64,000 bases of DNA, from the NCBI GenBank assembly GCA_035236585.1, contig CP141130.1:33553501-33617500 (forward strand). The letters run 5' to 3'. Under the pieces are notes generated by a model. It saw nothing but the letters and a program-made list of their open reading frames with translations. It had not been told where the DNA came from and did not search any database. A program made the translations under genes and the position numbers. This stretch comes from Warburgia ugandensis (lineage: Eukaryota > Streptophyta > Magnoliopsida > Canellales > Canellaceae). Position 1 is the first letter of the stretch. Every line of letters begins with the position of its first letter. Positions 11,104-21,270 of the stretch are shown here, in pieces.

Positions 11104-12330
11104 CAAGATTCGTATTTCTACATGGAATATAAGCACATTGACATGTAAGCGTTTAGATTTAGTGGATACAATGAAACACAAGAGAGTCAACATTGCTTAT
11201 CTCCAAGAAACCAAGTGGAAAGGGCTAAACTAGAGAAGTAGATGGGTATAAGCTCTGGTACATAAAGAAAGGAAAATAATAGAAATGACATAGAGATAAT
11301 GCTAGATAAAGAATTAAAGGATAAAGTTGTAGATGTTAAAAGAACCAGTGATAGAATTATACTAGTAAAAGTTGTTATAGAAGAGAAGATCATAAATGTT
11401 ATAAGTGCATACTGTCACGGACATGCGCTGCAAGGGCCGTGACCAAGGCCCGCTGACTCCAAGGGAGGCTTGGTGAGCTCATGGACATGGCCTAAGGGAC
11501 TTAGGCCCATTGTTGAAGGTCTATAGATCAAGGCCTGATTCTAGAAGGCTTGGTTTCTGGAAGAGTCCTTGTAAAAATCTAGAAAGAGGAAAGCTTAGAT
11601 ATTTGTAGAAACTTCTATGGAGAGTTCTAGAGTAGTCCTCAACTATTAGATGGCTAACACATTTAATGATCCCAACCATCCATTGAGGAGGTGGATGGGG
11701 GGAGAGCAAATATATATAAGGGTTAGCTCCTCACTTGTAATCAGCTTAGCTTAGTTTAGTTGAGCTCAATACATTTAGAGAGTCTCCTTTCTGAGTTCCT
11801 CTCATTGCTTTTATGGGTAAGTGAGTGTAGCCCAGCAAGTGAGAGTAGGGGTTGAAGGCTGACTTGTGCCTAGCAAGGGAGTTGTGCACAAGTGTCGCAC
11901 GGGTTTAGCAAAGGTGAAACTGCAACCCCATGGCAATACGCACCACAAGTTGGGTTAGAAGATAGAATCAAAAGGCAGTTATAGGAAAATATGGAGGGAG
12001 ACATGCAACACATTTCCAACATAGAGGGGATATTTATGGAAGGAGATTTTAATGGCCACATAGGAAAAGAAAAAGAAGGATATGATAGGGTACATGGAGG
12101 CTATGGTATTGGAGAAAGAAATGAGATGGAGGAAACTATACTTGATTTTGCCTTAGCATATCACCTAGCTATAATAAACACACTTTTAGAAGAGGGATGA
12201 ACACTTAATAACCTTTAAAAGTGGACCAAATAAAAGCCAAATAGACTTTTTTCTACTTACTATACCAAAAGATCAATGTGTAAGGATACCTGATGAGACT
12301 CTAACCTCACATCTATGGAAGAAAGGAAAT
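11104..12330 (+). pseudogene. RTE copy B endonuclease domain (split)
   Basis: An AP-endonuclease-like domain. IRISTWNIS-type start near 11107, a YLQETKW-like block near 11200 (the Glu ligand region), then the solo LTR 11413-11935. After it come GIFMEGDFNGHIGKEKEGYD (12024-12085, the Asp-Asn ligand block) and SQIDFFLLT near 12236. The enzyme would nick target DNA to prime reverse transcription. Several stops and frameshifts are present. Confidence 0.8.
11413..11935 (+). mobile_element. Solo LTR (523 bp) nested in RTE copy B
   Basis: The segment starts TGTCACGGACATGC and ends CATGGCA, and is flanked by ATAC on both sides (11409-11412 and 11936-11939). RTE copy C has the undivided site (AGTGCATACGC near 16030), so removing the LTR and one ATAC restores the LINE sequence. 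A TATA-like AAATATATATAAGG lies at 11708-11721. I cannot name the family. The four-base duplication is shorter than the usual five, so one base may have changed. Confidence 0.85.
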
Positions 12331-12959
12331 GAATTTAATAAGTGTCCAAAAACTAAGTTGTAGAACTTAAAAGGAGAGGAGCATTATTTACAAACAAGTT
12401 GATAGTAGAAGGAAACTGGAACAATAACACATAAGTAAACACCAAGTGGACTAATATGGCCACGTCAATTAAGAAAGTGGCAAAAGATGTCCTAGGAGTA
12501 TTTAAAGGTAAAAGGCAACTAACAAATGAAACTTGGTGGTGGAATGAAAAAATGCAAAAAGTTATTAAAGAGAAATGAGTGTGTTTTAAAGCATGGCAAA
12601 AGACTAAAAGTAACAAAAACTTTAAGAAATATAAGAATGCTAAAAGGTTGCTAAGAGAGTAGTGAGGCTAAACTTAAGGCATATGATAATCTCTGTAATA
12701 GAGTAGGATCCTGAGAAGGCCAGAAAGATGTGTTTAAACTCACAAAAGTAAGAGAATAAAAAAAGGGCTTTGAACACATTACGTGTATTTGAAGTGATGA
12801 CCAAAGAGTACTAGTCGAAGATGACAAGATCAAACAAAGATGGGAAAGGTACTTCTAAAAATTGCTAAATGACAATTACCGTGAGAATATAGGAATTGAA
12901 AGTATCAAAAACCCAAATAACATAGACATTATTGATATGACCATAGGATTAGAATACTT

Positions 12960-14400
12960 GAATCGAAAGAGGCATTGAAAAAGATGAAATCAAGAGAGGC
13001 CTTGGAGCCTAATTAGTTTCGTTGACAAAGTCATTTAGCAAGAATATAAAATCAAAGAAAATGTCGGATGAATGGAAGAAGAGTTCTATTGTACCAATTT
13101 ATAAGAATAAAGGAGGCATATAGAGTTGTACTAATTATTGGGGGATCAAATTTATGAACCATACTATGAAACTTTTTAAAACAGTGATTGAGACGAGGCT
13201 ACGGCATAAGACAAGTATATCCAAAAACTAGTTTGGTTTCATGCCTGGGAGGTCTACCATGGACGCTATTTTCTTGCTTAGACAATTAAAAAGGGCAACC
13301 CTAGTGCACAAAGCTCCAATATAGGGAGATGAAAAAGGACCTCTACATGGTCTTTATTTATTTAGAAAAAGTTTATGATAGGGTTTCCAAAGAGTTAATA
13401 AGGTGGGCTTTGGGCAAGAAAGGGATTTCATGGGGGTATATAGACATAATTAAGGATATGTATGAGGGAGTGGTAATAAAAATTAGCACAACTAGCGGAG
13501 AAACCAATGATTTTCCTATCACTATAAGATTACAGCAAGGATCGGCATTGAGCTCGTATCTTTACACCTTGATTATGGATGACTTACCAAAGCATCTACA
13601 CGAGGAGATTCCACGATGCACGTTATTTGCAAATGATATAGTTTTGATTGATAAGACAAGGGAGGACGTAAACACAAAGCTAGAGTTATGGAGATTTGCA
13701 TTAGAATCTAAAAGATATAAAATTAGCCAAACTAAGATAGAATATATGGAATTCAATTTTAGCAATGAGAGGAGTAGGACTAGAGCACCAATAAAGATTG
13801 ATAACTAAGAAGTCCCTCAAAAAGAACACTTCTAATACTTGGGATAAATAATTCAAGAGAGCAGAGAGATTAAGAGGGAGGTTGCCAAAAGAATCCAAGC
13901 GGGTTGGAACAAATGGAGATGCGCCTTTAGAGTTTTGTGTGATTTGAAAGTGCCACTCAAACTAAAAGGAAAATTCTATAGGATGGCTGTAAGACCAGCC
14001 ATGCTCTATGGATCAAAGTGTTGGACAGTTAAGGAAAACATGTACATAGGATGAGCATCGCCAATATGCAGGTGTTGAGATAGATGAGTGGCAAGACAAG
14101 AAAAGATAGAATTAGAACTGAAAACATTAGAGAAAACTTAGGAGTAGTACCATTAGGTAACAAGATGAGGTAGACTAGACTTAAATGATTTGGACATATC
14201 CAACAGAGACAAAAAACAGCATTAGTTAGGAGTGAGGTAATCCAAGTCAAAGGTTCTAAAAGGGCAAGGGGAAGGCCCAAAAGAACATGGATAAAAGTGG
14301 TTAGAAAAGAGTTAAAAACTTCGAGACTAAATGAAGCCATAACAATTAATAGAGGTGCATGGAGGAACAAGATTCATGTGACCGACCCCTAATCGGGATA
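12960..14400 (+). pseudogene. RTE copy B reverse transcriptase and C-terminal region
   Basis: Readable blocks are VPIYKNKGG-like, FGFMPGRSTMDAIFLLRQL, DLYMVFIYLEKVYDRVSKEL (13339-13400) and LQQGSALSSYLYTLIMDDL. The catalytic box is LFANDIVLIDKTREDV (from about 13624), where the first Asp of FADD is Asn. The C-terminal part has [12 protein letters not shown] and NKMR*TRLK. Stops are frequent. RT of this family copies its own RNA at the nicked target. Confidence 0.88.
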
Positions 14401-14406
14401 AGGTCT

Positions 14407-14461
<55 letters not shown>

Positions 14462-14464
14462 ACA

Positions 14465-15110
14465 CATATTTGTCTATCTCTATTATGTTATATATTTCAT
14501 ACAAATCCTATACGATTTGGTTAAATTTGTCAACTAGTAATACTCAGGAAAATGAAACTCGACGACTATCCATTATAGGATTGTGGAGAAATAATGGTTG
14601 AATACCTGATTAGGTAGAATAACGGTACTAATGTTGCTATGATGTACTTAAAAGGACCTACAACATCATCTCTATCTATCTCATTGGAAATCTAGGCTTA
14701 GAACCTATTTTCAAAAACATTCATGTAGATGAAATAAATCTCCTTCAAGATTTTGAAACAGATGCAAGGCAAATAGAGATAAGGGCATAAATTCCTGATG
14801 GTTCATCCAAAAATAGTAGTGAGAAGACAACGTGTAAGAGTGAAGAAGAAGAAGCAGAAGAGGAGGAGGAGAAAAAAGAACACGAGATAGTAAAGTTAGT
14901 TATAGATCCTCTATCTAGACTTGTGTTTGTGTTTTCTATTGGGAAGAAAACACTTGTGTTTGCTAAGAAGAATTTGTTTCATTTCTATTGTGGCTCTAGA
15001 TTATTATAATTAGCACCTATATTAGTTAATAGCCCAATTGGAGAAGTCAATATTGGCCGTACCTTCTTATGTAGTTATGCTCTTTTTTCTATTATATCTT
15101 AGAACTTATT
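14465..15110 (+). repeat. Repeat R copy II, right part
   Basis: Resumes the match to copy I (minus strand about 1810-2250), for example the shared TTAGTTATAG, CCTCTATCTAGACTT and TTCTATTATATCTT blocks. It also has about 270 bp (14590-14870), including an acidic GAAGAA-rich run, that copy I lacks. It ends at 15110 where RTE copy C begins. Confidence 0.6.
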
Positions 15111-15121
15111 CAGCACTACCA

Positions 15122-15430
15122 ATGCCAGTCCCAATCCCGAATGAAAAAGGAGGGCCTTGCATCAAGTGTCAACCGGCAAGGGAGAAGTTGAAGATGATTT
15201 TGCTATTTCTTTCTTACAAATGAATATGCATTTGTATATTAGTTTGTGAGGAAGAAATGAAAATCATCTCCAGCTTCTTAAAATATGGCAACCCTTGCAT
15301 CAGGTGCCAGCCGGCAAGGGAGAAGCTAAAGATGATTTTGTTATTTCTTTTATACTTGCAAATGAATATGCATTTATATATTAGTTTGTAAGGAAGAAAT
15401 GAAAATCACTTCTAGCTTCTTAAAAGTATG
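15122..15430 (+). repeat. RTE copy C 5' hairpin monomers (two tandem units of about 138 bp)
   Basis: Unit starts (CCTTGCATCAAGTG / CCTTGCATCAGGTG) are at 15155 and 15293. Each unit holds an inverted repeat: GAAGATGATTTTG...TTTC on the left arm pairs with GAAATGAAAATCATC...CTTC on the right, with arms of about 25-28 bp around the central AATGAATATGCATTT. The second unit's arms extend to GAAGCT...AGCTTC. The same pair occurs in copy D (37370-37640, minus). Confidence 0.85.
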
Positions 15431-15474
15431 GCAACCCTAATATGACATGAATCGAAAACTAACATTCCCTCAAG

Positions 15475-15680
15475 CTAGGGCATTCCCCATAAGCTATGTG
15501 ATACATCAGATATTGGGTGTAGTGAAAAATAGGCAAGGGTTGCTAGGGCGTTCTACCAGAAGCGATGCACTACATCGAATCTCAAGTGTAGTGAAAAATG
15601 AGCAAGGGCTACTAGTACGTCCCCTCGAAAGCGATACGCAGCATCAGAACCCAGGTGCAATGAAAAGTGGACATGCGTTC
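15475..15680 (+). repeat. RTE copy C 68-69 bp tandem units (three)
   Basis: Units start with CTAGGGCATTCC (15475), CTAGGGCGTTCT (15543) and CTAGTACGTCCC (15612), each followed by an AAGCGATGC-like block, a CATC block, AGGTGTAGTGAAAAATG and GGCAAGGG. Copy D has three and copy B two comparable units. They end just before the endonuclease reading frame. Confidence 0.85.
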
Positions 15681-15724
15681 ATGCCATGGAGGTCGAGAAT
15701 GGCGCTAGTAAATAAGATATCTCT

Positions 15725-16470
15725 AGAGCATAAGATTCGTATCGCCACATGAAATATAGGGACATTGACAAGTGTTTGGAGTTAGTAGACATGATGAAAC
15801 GTAGGAGATTCAACATCGCTTGTATCCAAGAAATCAAGTGGAAACGGGCTAAAGCTAGAGAAATCGATCGGGTATAAACTATGGTATGTAGGAAAGGATA
15901 ATAACAGAAATGGTGCAGGAATAATAGTGGATAAGGAATTAAAGGATAAAGTTGTGGACGTTAAAAGAATTAGTGATAGAATTATAATTATAAAACTTAT
16001 TCTAAAAGAGCATATTATAAATGTTACAAGTGCATACGCATCACAAGTAGGGTTAGAAGATATAATCAAGAGACAGTTTTGAGAAGAGATGGAGGGAGTC
16101 ATGCAAGAAATTCCCAGCACTGAGGGAATATTTATAGGAGCAAACTTAAATGGCCATGTAAGAAAAGAAAAGGAACGATATAATAGAATATACAAAGGGT
16201 ATGGTATAGGTGAATGAAATGAGATGGGGAAACAATCCTTGATTTTGCTTTGTCATATAACCTAGCCATTGCAAATACACTCTTTAAGAAGAGGGATGAA
16301 CACTAAATAACCTTTAAAAGTGGACTTCATACAAGCCAAATAGACCTTTTTCCACTTATGAATAATGAACGATCAATGTGTAAGGATTGTAAGGTAATAC
16401 CTGGTGAGAGTTTAACCTCACAACATAGGTTAATAGTTATGGAGATCCATATCAAAAGATGGAAGAAAAG
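15725..16470 (+). pseudogene. RTE copy C endonuclease domain
   Basis: KIRIAT then a stop in place of Trp, near 15740. Readable blocks are CIQEIKWK near 15818-15840, IFIGANLNGHVRKEKE near 16129-16170 (the usual Asp-Leu-Asn reads Asn-Leu-Asn), SQIDLFPL near 16336 and LTSQHRLIVMEIHIKR near 16415-16457. The replaced Asp would by itself inactivate the nuclease. A frameshift also falls near 15870. Confidence 0.85.
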
Positions 16471-16499
16471 AAATTAACTTAATAGGTATCCAAAAACTA

Positions 16500-18535
16500 A
16501 GTGGTGAAAGTTAAAAGAAGAGAAAATAACCTCATTCATAAATAAGTTGATGGTAGAAGGAAATTGCAACTATAAAACAAAAGTAAATACTACGTGGATT
16601 AATATTGCTGAGTCCATTAAGAAAGTGGCAAAAGATGTCTTAGGGGTATCTAAAGGTAAAAGGCAATTAGTAAAGAAAACATGGTGGTGGAGTGAAATAG
16701 TGCAAAAAGTTATTATAGAAAAATGGTTGTGTTTTAAAGCATGGTAGAAGACTAGAAATAATAAAAACTATGAATAATATAATAATGCTAAAAAGGTTGG
16801 TAAGAGAATAGTAAGTGAGGCTAAACTTAAGGCATATGATGAGCTCTATTATAGACTAGGAACAAGAGAAGGTTAGAAAGATGCGTTTAAACTTGTAAAA
16901 GTAAGAGAACAGAAGGGTAAGGACTTAGATCATATTAGGTGCATTAGAAGTGATGATCAAAGGGTATTAGCCAAAGATGACGAGATCAAACAAAGGTAGG
17001 AAAGGTACTTTCAAAAATTGTTAAATGACGATGGCTCTAAGAATATAGGAATTGAAAATACTATAAATCTAAATAACATTGGATATTATAGATATGAATA
17101 TAGGATTAAAATACCTAAAGTGAAAGAGATCTTGAAAAAGATGAAATCAAGAAAGGCCATGGGGCCTGATGGTATACCAATAGAGGTTTGGAAACATATG
17201 GGAGATATTTGGGTAGTTTGGTTGACCAAGTTGTTTAACAAGATTATAAAATCAAAGAAAATGTCTGATGAGTGGAGGAAAAGCTCTATTGTATCAATTT
17301 ATAAGAATAAAGGAGACATACAAAGCTGCACTAATAATGAAGGGATCAAACTTATGAGCCACATTATAAAACTTTTTGAAAGAGTAATTGAGAAGAGGCT
17401 ACAACATGAAACAAGCGTATCAGAGAATCAGTTTGGTTTCATGCCTGAGAGGTCCACCATAGAAGCTATTTTCTTACTAAGATAATTAGTAGAGAAACAT
17501 AAGGAGAGGAGGAAAGACCTCCACATGGTCTTTATTGACTTAGAGAAAGCTTATGATAGAGTCCCTAGAGAATTAATATGGAAGGTTTTTGGCGAGAAAG
17601 GGGTTTTGTAAAGGCACATAGACATAATTAAATATATGTATGAGGGAGCAGTAACAAATGTTAAGACCACTAGTGGCGAGACTAGTGATTTTCCTGTCAA
17701 TGTAGGATTGCACCAAGGATTGGCATTGAACCCATACCTTTTCACGTTGGTTATGGATGAGTTAACAAAACATCTGCAGGAGGAGATTCCCCGGTGCATG
17801 CTATTTGCAGATAATATAATCTTACTTGATGAGACAAGGGAGGGTGTAAACATAAAACTAGAGTTATGGAGAGAAGCATTAGAATCTAAAGGATTTAAAA
17901 TTAACCAAAACTAAGACAATATATGGAATGCAATTTTAGCAAGGAGAATAGGAGTGGAACACCAGTCAAGATTGATAACCAAGAAGTCCCTCTAAAAGGC
18001 CACTTTCAGTACTTAGGATCAATGATTCATGAGAGTGGAGAGATTGAGAGGAAGGTTACCCAGAGAATCCAAGCGGGTTGGAACAAATGGAGATATGCAT
18101 CTGGTGTTTTGTGTGATCGGTGGGTGCCACTCAAACTAAAAAGGAAAATTATATAGAATGGCTATAAGGCCAGCCATGCTCTATGGATCAGAGTATTGGG
18201 CAGTTAAGGAACATCATGCTTATAGGATGAGCGTCGCAAAAATGTGGATGTTGAGATGGATGAGTGCTAAGACAAGAAAGGACAGAATTAGGAATGAAAA
18301 TATTAGAGAAAATTTAGAGGTAGCACCAATAGGTAACAAGATGAGGGAGATTAGACTTTAGATGGTTTGGACATATTCAAAGGAGATCGAAAAAAAGCAC
18401 CGGTAAGAAGGAGTGAGGCAGTACAAGTACAAGTTTCTAAAAGAGCAAGGGGAAGGCCCAAAAGAATATGGATAGAAGTGGTGAGGAAACATTTAAAAAC
18501 TTAGGGACTAAATGAAGCCATGGTACTTAATATAG
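16500..18535 (+). pseudogene. RTE copy C reverse transcriptase and C-terminal region
   Basis: Long open pieces at 16547-16747, 17018-17485, 17636-17914 and 17923-18361 read KMKSRKAMGPDGIPIEVWKH, EGIKLMSHIIKLFERVIEKR, ENQFGFMPERST and GLHQGLALNPYLFTLVMDEL. The catalytic box is LFADNIILLDETREGV (near 17810), where the second Asp of FADD is Asn. The C-terminal block SVAKMWMLRWMSAKTRKDRI follows. Gene order and motifs fit the RTE clade better than L1. Confidence 0.9.
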
Positions 18536-19172
18536 CTAATTAACCCGTCCATAAAAATTCAAACAGTTACACCACATAGGCTATTACCAACTGCAGAACA
18601 CTTCCAACTTCCTATCATAACCTCTGTTACTCTAACGAGGAATATGCGATAGAAGAAATCCTAGAATTGATGTAGTTATGTAGGGGACTATCCATTTAAA
18701 GTAAAATACATTATTACAATATTTCCTGGAAAAGGTCCCCTCGTATTAGCAGTGACAATTCAGTGATATAAACGGAGTTATTATTCTGTGAGGTTTCTAT
18801 ATGTGAAGCCTATATGCACATGGGGAATGAGTAGGTGCACTGAGCCACAAAATGTTGAGTCTATGCCAATGGGATGATCCTATCATTTAATCAGGGTACA
18901 ACTTGCTGAACATTTTCCTTTGATTATCGTCATTGTCTATTTGGACGCCGTGATCAGATGGCTAAGGCCATCCCATTGTTGCCTTTTCTGTCTGGGGCCA
19001 CACCCACATTATCCATCCTCATCACCATATCCTTGTACAGCGGGGGCTGAACGGCTTAAGTTGCTTCAGACAATTAAACCCCACAGAGCTTCTCTAGCAA
19101 AGCTCTTCTAAATTAAGCAAAGCTAAACAAAGTAACCAGCTTCTAAGGCATAATCGTGTCATCTAATTTTAC
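18536..19172. other. Single-copy-looking spacer, no gene recognised
   Basis: About 640 bp with mixed base composition, unlike the surrounding transposons. On the minus strand it would follow exon 3 of the DUF1499-type gene. I searched it by eye for a continuation of that protein and found none, so it may be intron or broken gene sequence. Confidence 0.5.
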
Positions 19173-19980
19173 CATTTGGAGTGTCTTCAATGACCTGAAT
19201 TTTTGCATTTTTCTGGGTCTCCAAGATGGCATCCTGCAATTGCTGCATAAGATTCAGATACAAACAGCTTCAGTTGAAAACCTATAAACCAAAACTGTCT
19301 CGAACTACATAGGATACATACGCGCGTGTTTGTAAAACTGGATGTAATTGTATTTAACAGTAGAAACTTAACACTTTTCTACTGGGAAATATTCTAGAAT
19401 ACAATAAAAACAATTATATCCAGTTTCCCAAACACGCACTAAACTCCTTCACCTGAACTGCATTCTCTATATCTTTATCAGGAATCATCCATGGAAATCC
19501 AAACGAAGATGACTTTGGATTCGATGATATACAACCTGGATTTGTAGAAGGACACGGCCTAATTTTCCTGCAACAAGGCCCCATTTCAGCCTCACTTTGC
19601 AACTCCAGAAAACGTAGGGAAAAGAACTCCGACAAAAAAGTTCTCCAAAAGAACAAAAAAATGAAAAATTGGAGAATCCATGAGAGATTTGATGAGTACC
19701 CATTTTCCAATCCGGTTTTTAAGTTCTGCGATTGTGAGAATGGAGTTGTGGGAGGCAGTAGAGAGGTTTGAGAATTCAGAGAAGGGATCGCAAGGGAAGG
19801 CAAAGGAGAATTCAGAGCAAGGGCAACGGCTAGAGAAGCTAGACTTGACAGAAGACTGTTCTTCAAGTTGGAAGTTTGGAAAGAAGCCGTTGGAATGTGA
19901 GGGGAAGGAGAATTAGAAGGGTTTGAATGCTTGACAGAGATGGAACGAAATGCAGGGAGGAGGAAAATATTCAGACTCAT
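19173..19980 (-). CDS. Thylakoid-lumen DUF1499-type protein, first three exons only
   Basis: Spliced on the minus strand as 19980-19700, 19567-19453 and 19242-19173. Both introns are GT-AG, the joins keep the frame, and exon 3 ends before a GTAAAA donor, giving 155 codons plus one base. The start is the ATG at 19980. Residues 1-90 look like a bipartite plastid and thylakoid address: Ser/Pro/Asn-rich, then a hydrophobic core (LLSSLASLAVALAL) and a possible cleavage site LPSLA|IP. Exon 2 reads KIRPCPSTNPGCISSN, the Cys-Pro-Ser opening of DUF1499 domains. Exon 3 reads LQDAILETQKNAKIQVIED. I recall this pattern from the Arabidopsis lumenal 17.9 kDa type; that match is from memory. The remaining half of the domain is not in 18536-19172, and all of 1-18535 is transposon sequence, so the gene is either truncated or has a very long intron. 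Confidence 0.75.
19324..19437. mobile_element. MITE-like inverted repeat in intron 2
   Basis: The left arm GCGTGTTTGTAAAACTGG and the reverse complement of the right arm, GCGTGTTTGGGAAACTGG, match closely, and the match continues through GATGTAATTG / GATATAATTG. Total length is about 114 bp with no coding capacity. No clear target duplication was found, so superfamily is open. Without it intron 2 would be only about 95 bp. Confidence 0.7.
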
Positions 19981-21270
19981 CTCCAAAGGTTGTCTATCCT
20001 CTCAGAGTGCTTGAAAACTAGAAGGGTTGTGCAGTCCCTGCAGTTTTCTTTAGGCCCCCCTACCGGCCGTAGCCGGTCATTTTTCCGTTTCTTCATGCAT
20101 GTATGAACCACTTGATTCTCATAGAGGAACCGATCATTTTTCCTTGGGAAATTGATAAGCGTGTGTTCTTTTTCATTTCCCCCCCTCTTCTTCAGATTAT
20201 CAGTCACATATTGGGAGAAAACCCATCGCCGATTTATCTTTTTCCTGTTCAGAAACTAATTTTACCAAGTTAATGATGGTAGTTTTTCGTCTTGGACAAT
20301 GGGATTGATTTGATTGTTTTGATGACTTAAATTAATGATGGTGCCTGTTCCTCTCAAATGAAGCGCTTCCATTTTTCTGCTTCTAATAAAGAAGTGTGGC
20401 TGGCACTTCCAGAAATACAGTATGTGAGAATCCAACAAAAGAGGATATTGCCGTTGAGGGAAATATAGCAAATGGATGGGGAAGTATTTGTGGGTAGTGT
20501 TGATAATTATTACTTCACTTTTGTAACCTTAAGTGCCTGTATGTTTACTTGATAGGAAATGGACGGACATTGATTTTTAAGGGAAAAGAAATTCACTTAA
20601 GCAAACAGGATAAAGAAGAAACCATTACACTCAACTCCGTTTTCTCTGCAATGGTGGAGAAAGATGATGACGAAGAAGAGGAAGAAGAATAGGAGCAAGA
20701 AATGGATATTTCAGCTGTTCTCTCAAGAGTGGAAAAAGGTCAAAGAAGAGAAGTAAAGCGTCTTGTTCCATAATTAAAAAGAGCAAAAGAAGAGAGAAAA
20801 AAGCTTATTTTAGACTGGTATATACCATAATTAAATTGATTTTATCATTTTACCCTTTTAGTTCTTACGACTAAAGGAAACCTTTCTGCCAATAACATTC
20901 CACTAAAAGTATTGTCATTGTCTGAGTCAAAATTTACATTGTGCATGATAACATAATGGAAACATGAGGGCTGATTTTTTCTAGGAGAAATGGGTTTTTA
21001 TATAGAGAAATGACATTCCCACTCTCGATGTTCTCCTTATTCCTTCCCCCTTTCAGTTTTTTTGGGAATGTACAACTACTTTTATTGTTTTTTTTGCCAT
21101 AAAAGTCAACACTTCATAGTTACAAATACCCAAAAAACCCAGCAAGGGTGGGAGAAAAGTGAATATGGGGTGGGATATATAATTTCCCTTTTATATTTAT
21201 ATTTCACTCTATCACTGATTATAACTACATTCCTTCATTACATAACAAAGTAAATTAGGTTGTTATTTGC
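19981..21270. other. Upstream region of the DUF1499-type gene
   Basis: This would hold promoter and 5' leader (minus strand). No convincing TATA box was found within 200 bp of the ATG. A GC-rich imperfect palindrome ACCGGCCGTAGCCGGT lies at 20062-20077. From 20640 an acidic GAAGAAGAGG-rich run with an in-frame stop looks coding-like but opens no protein. The remainder is AT-rich without features. Confidence 0.4.

Larger units (their letters stand above)
10800..14464 (+). mobile_element. RTE-type LINE copy B with nested solo LTR
   Basis: Order: 5' region with two of the family's 68-bp units (10917-11055), endonuclease domain split by a solo LTR, RT, conserved C-terminal region, the shared CTAATCGGGATAAGGTC end and a (TGA)n tail of about 18 units (14407-14461). 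Imperfect target duplications flank it: CATATTTGCTCATCTA (10784-10799) and CATATTTGTCTATCTC (14465-14480). Repeat R copy I at 2239-2254 (minus) shows the undivided site. Many stops and frameshifts make it inactive. Confidence 0.88.
15111..18535 (+). mobile_element. RTE-type LINE copy C, 3'-truncated
   Basis: It carries the full 5' region (two hairpin monomers, three 68-bp units), endonuclease, RT and most of the C-terminal region. The match to the other copies ends at about 18535, before the CTAATCGGGATAAG end and TGA tail, so a deletion removed the 3' end and no target duplication can be found. Repeat R copy I (minus, near 1817-1830) shows the undivided insertion region. Confidence 0.9.

Noticed and set aside
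11521-11709. Minus-strand open frame
   Set aside because: It lies wholly inside the nested solo LTR and shows no domain.
14590-14880. Coding fragment with acidic run (EEEEAEEEEEKKE) as a host gene exon
   Set aside because: It sits inside repeat R copy II, has stops upstream and matches no family I know.
20528-20615. Possible second MITE (CCTGTATGTTTACTTGATAG against the reverse of its right part)
   Set aside because: The inverted match is short and gapped; no target duplication was found.
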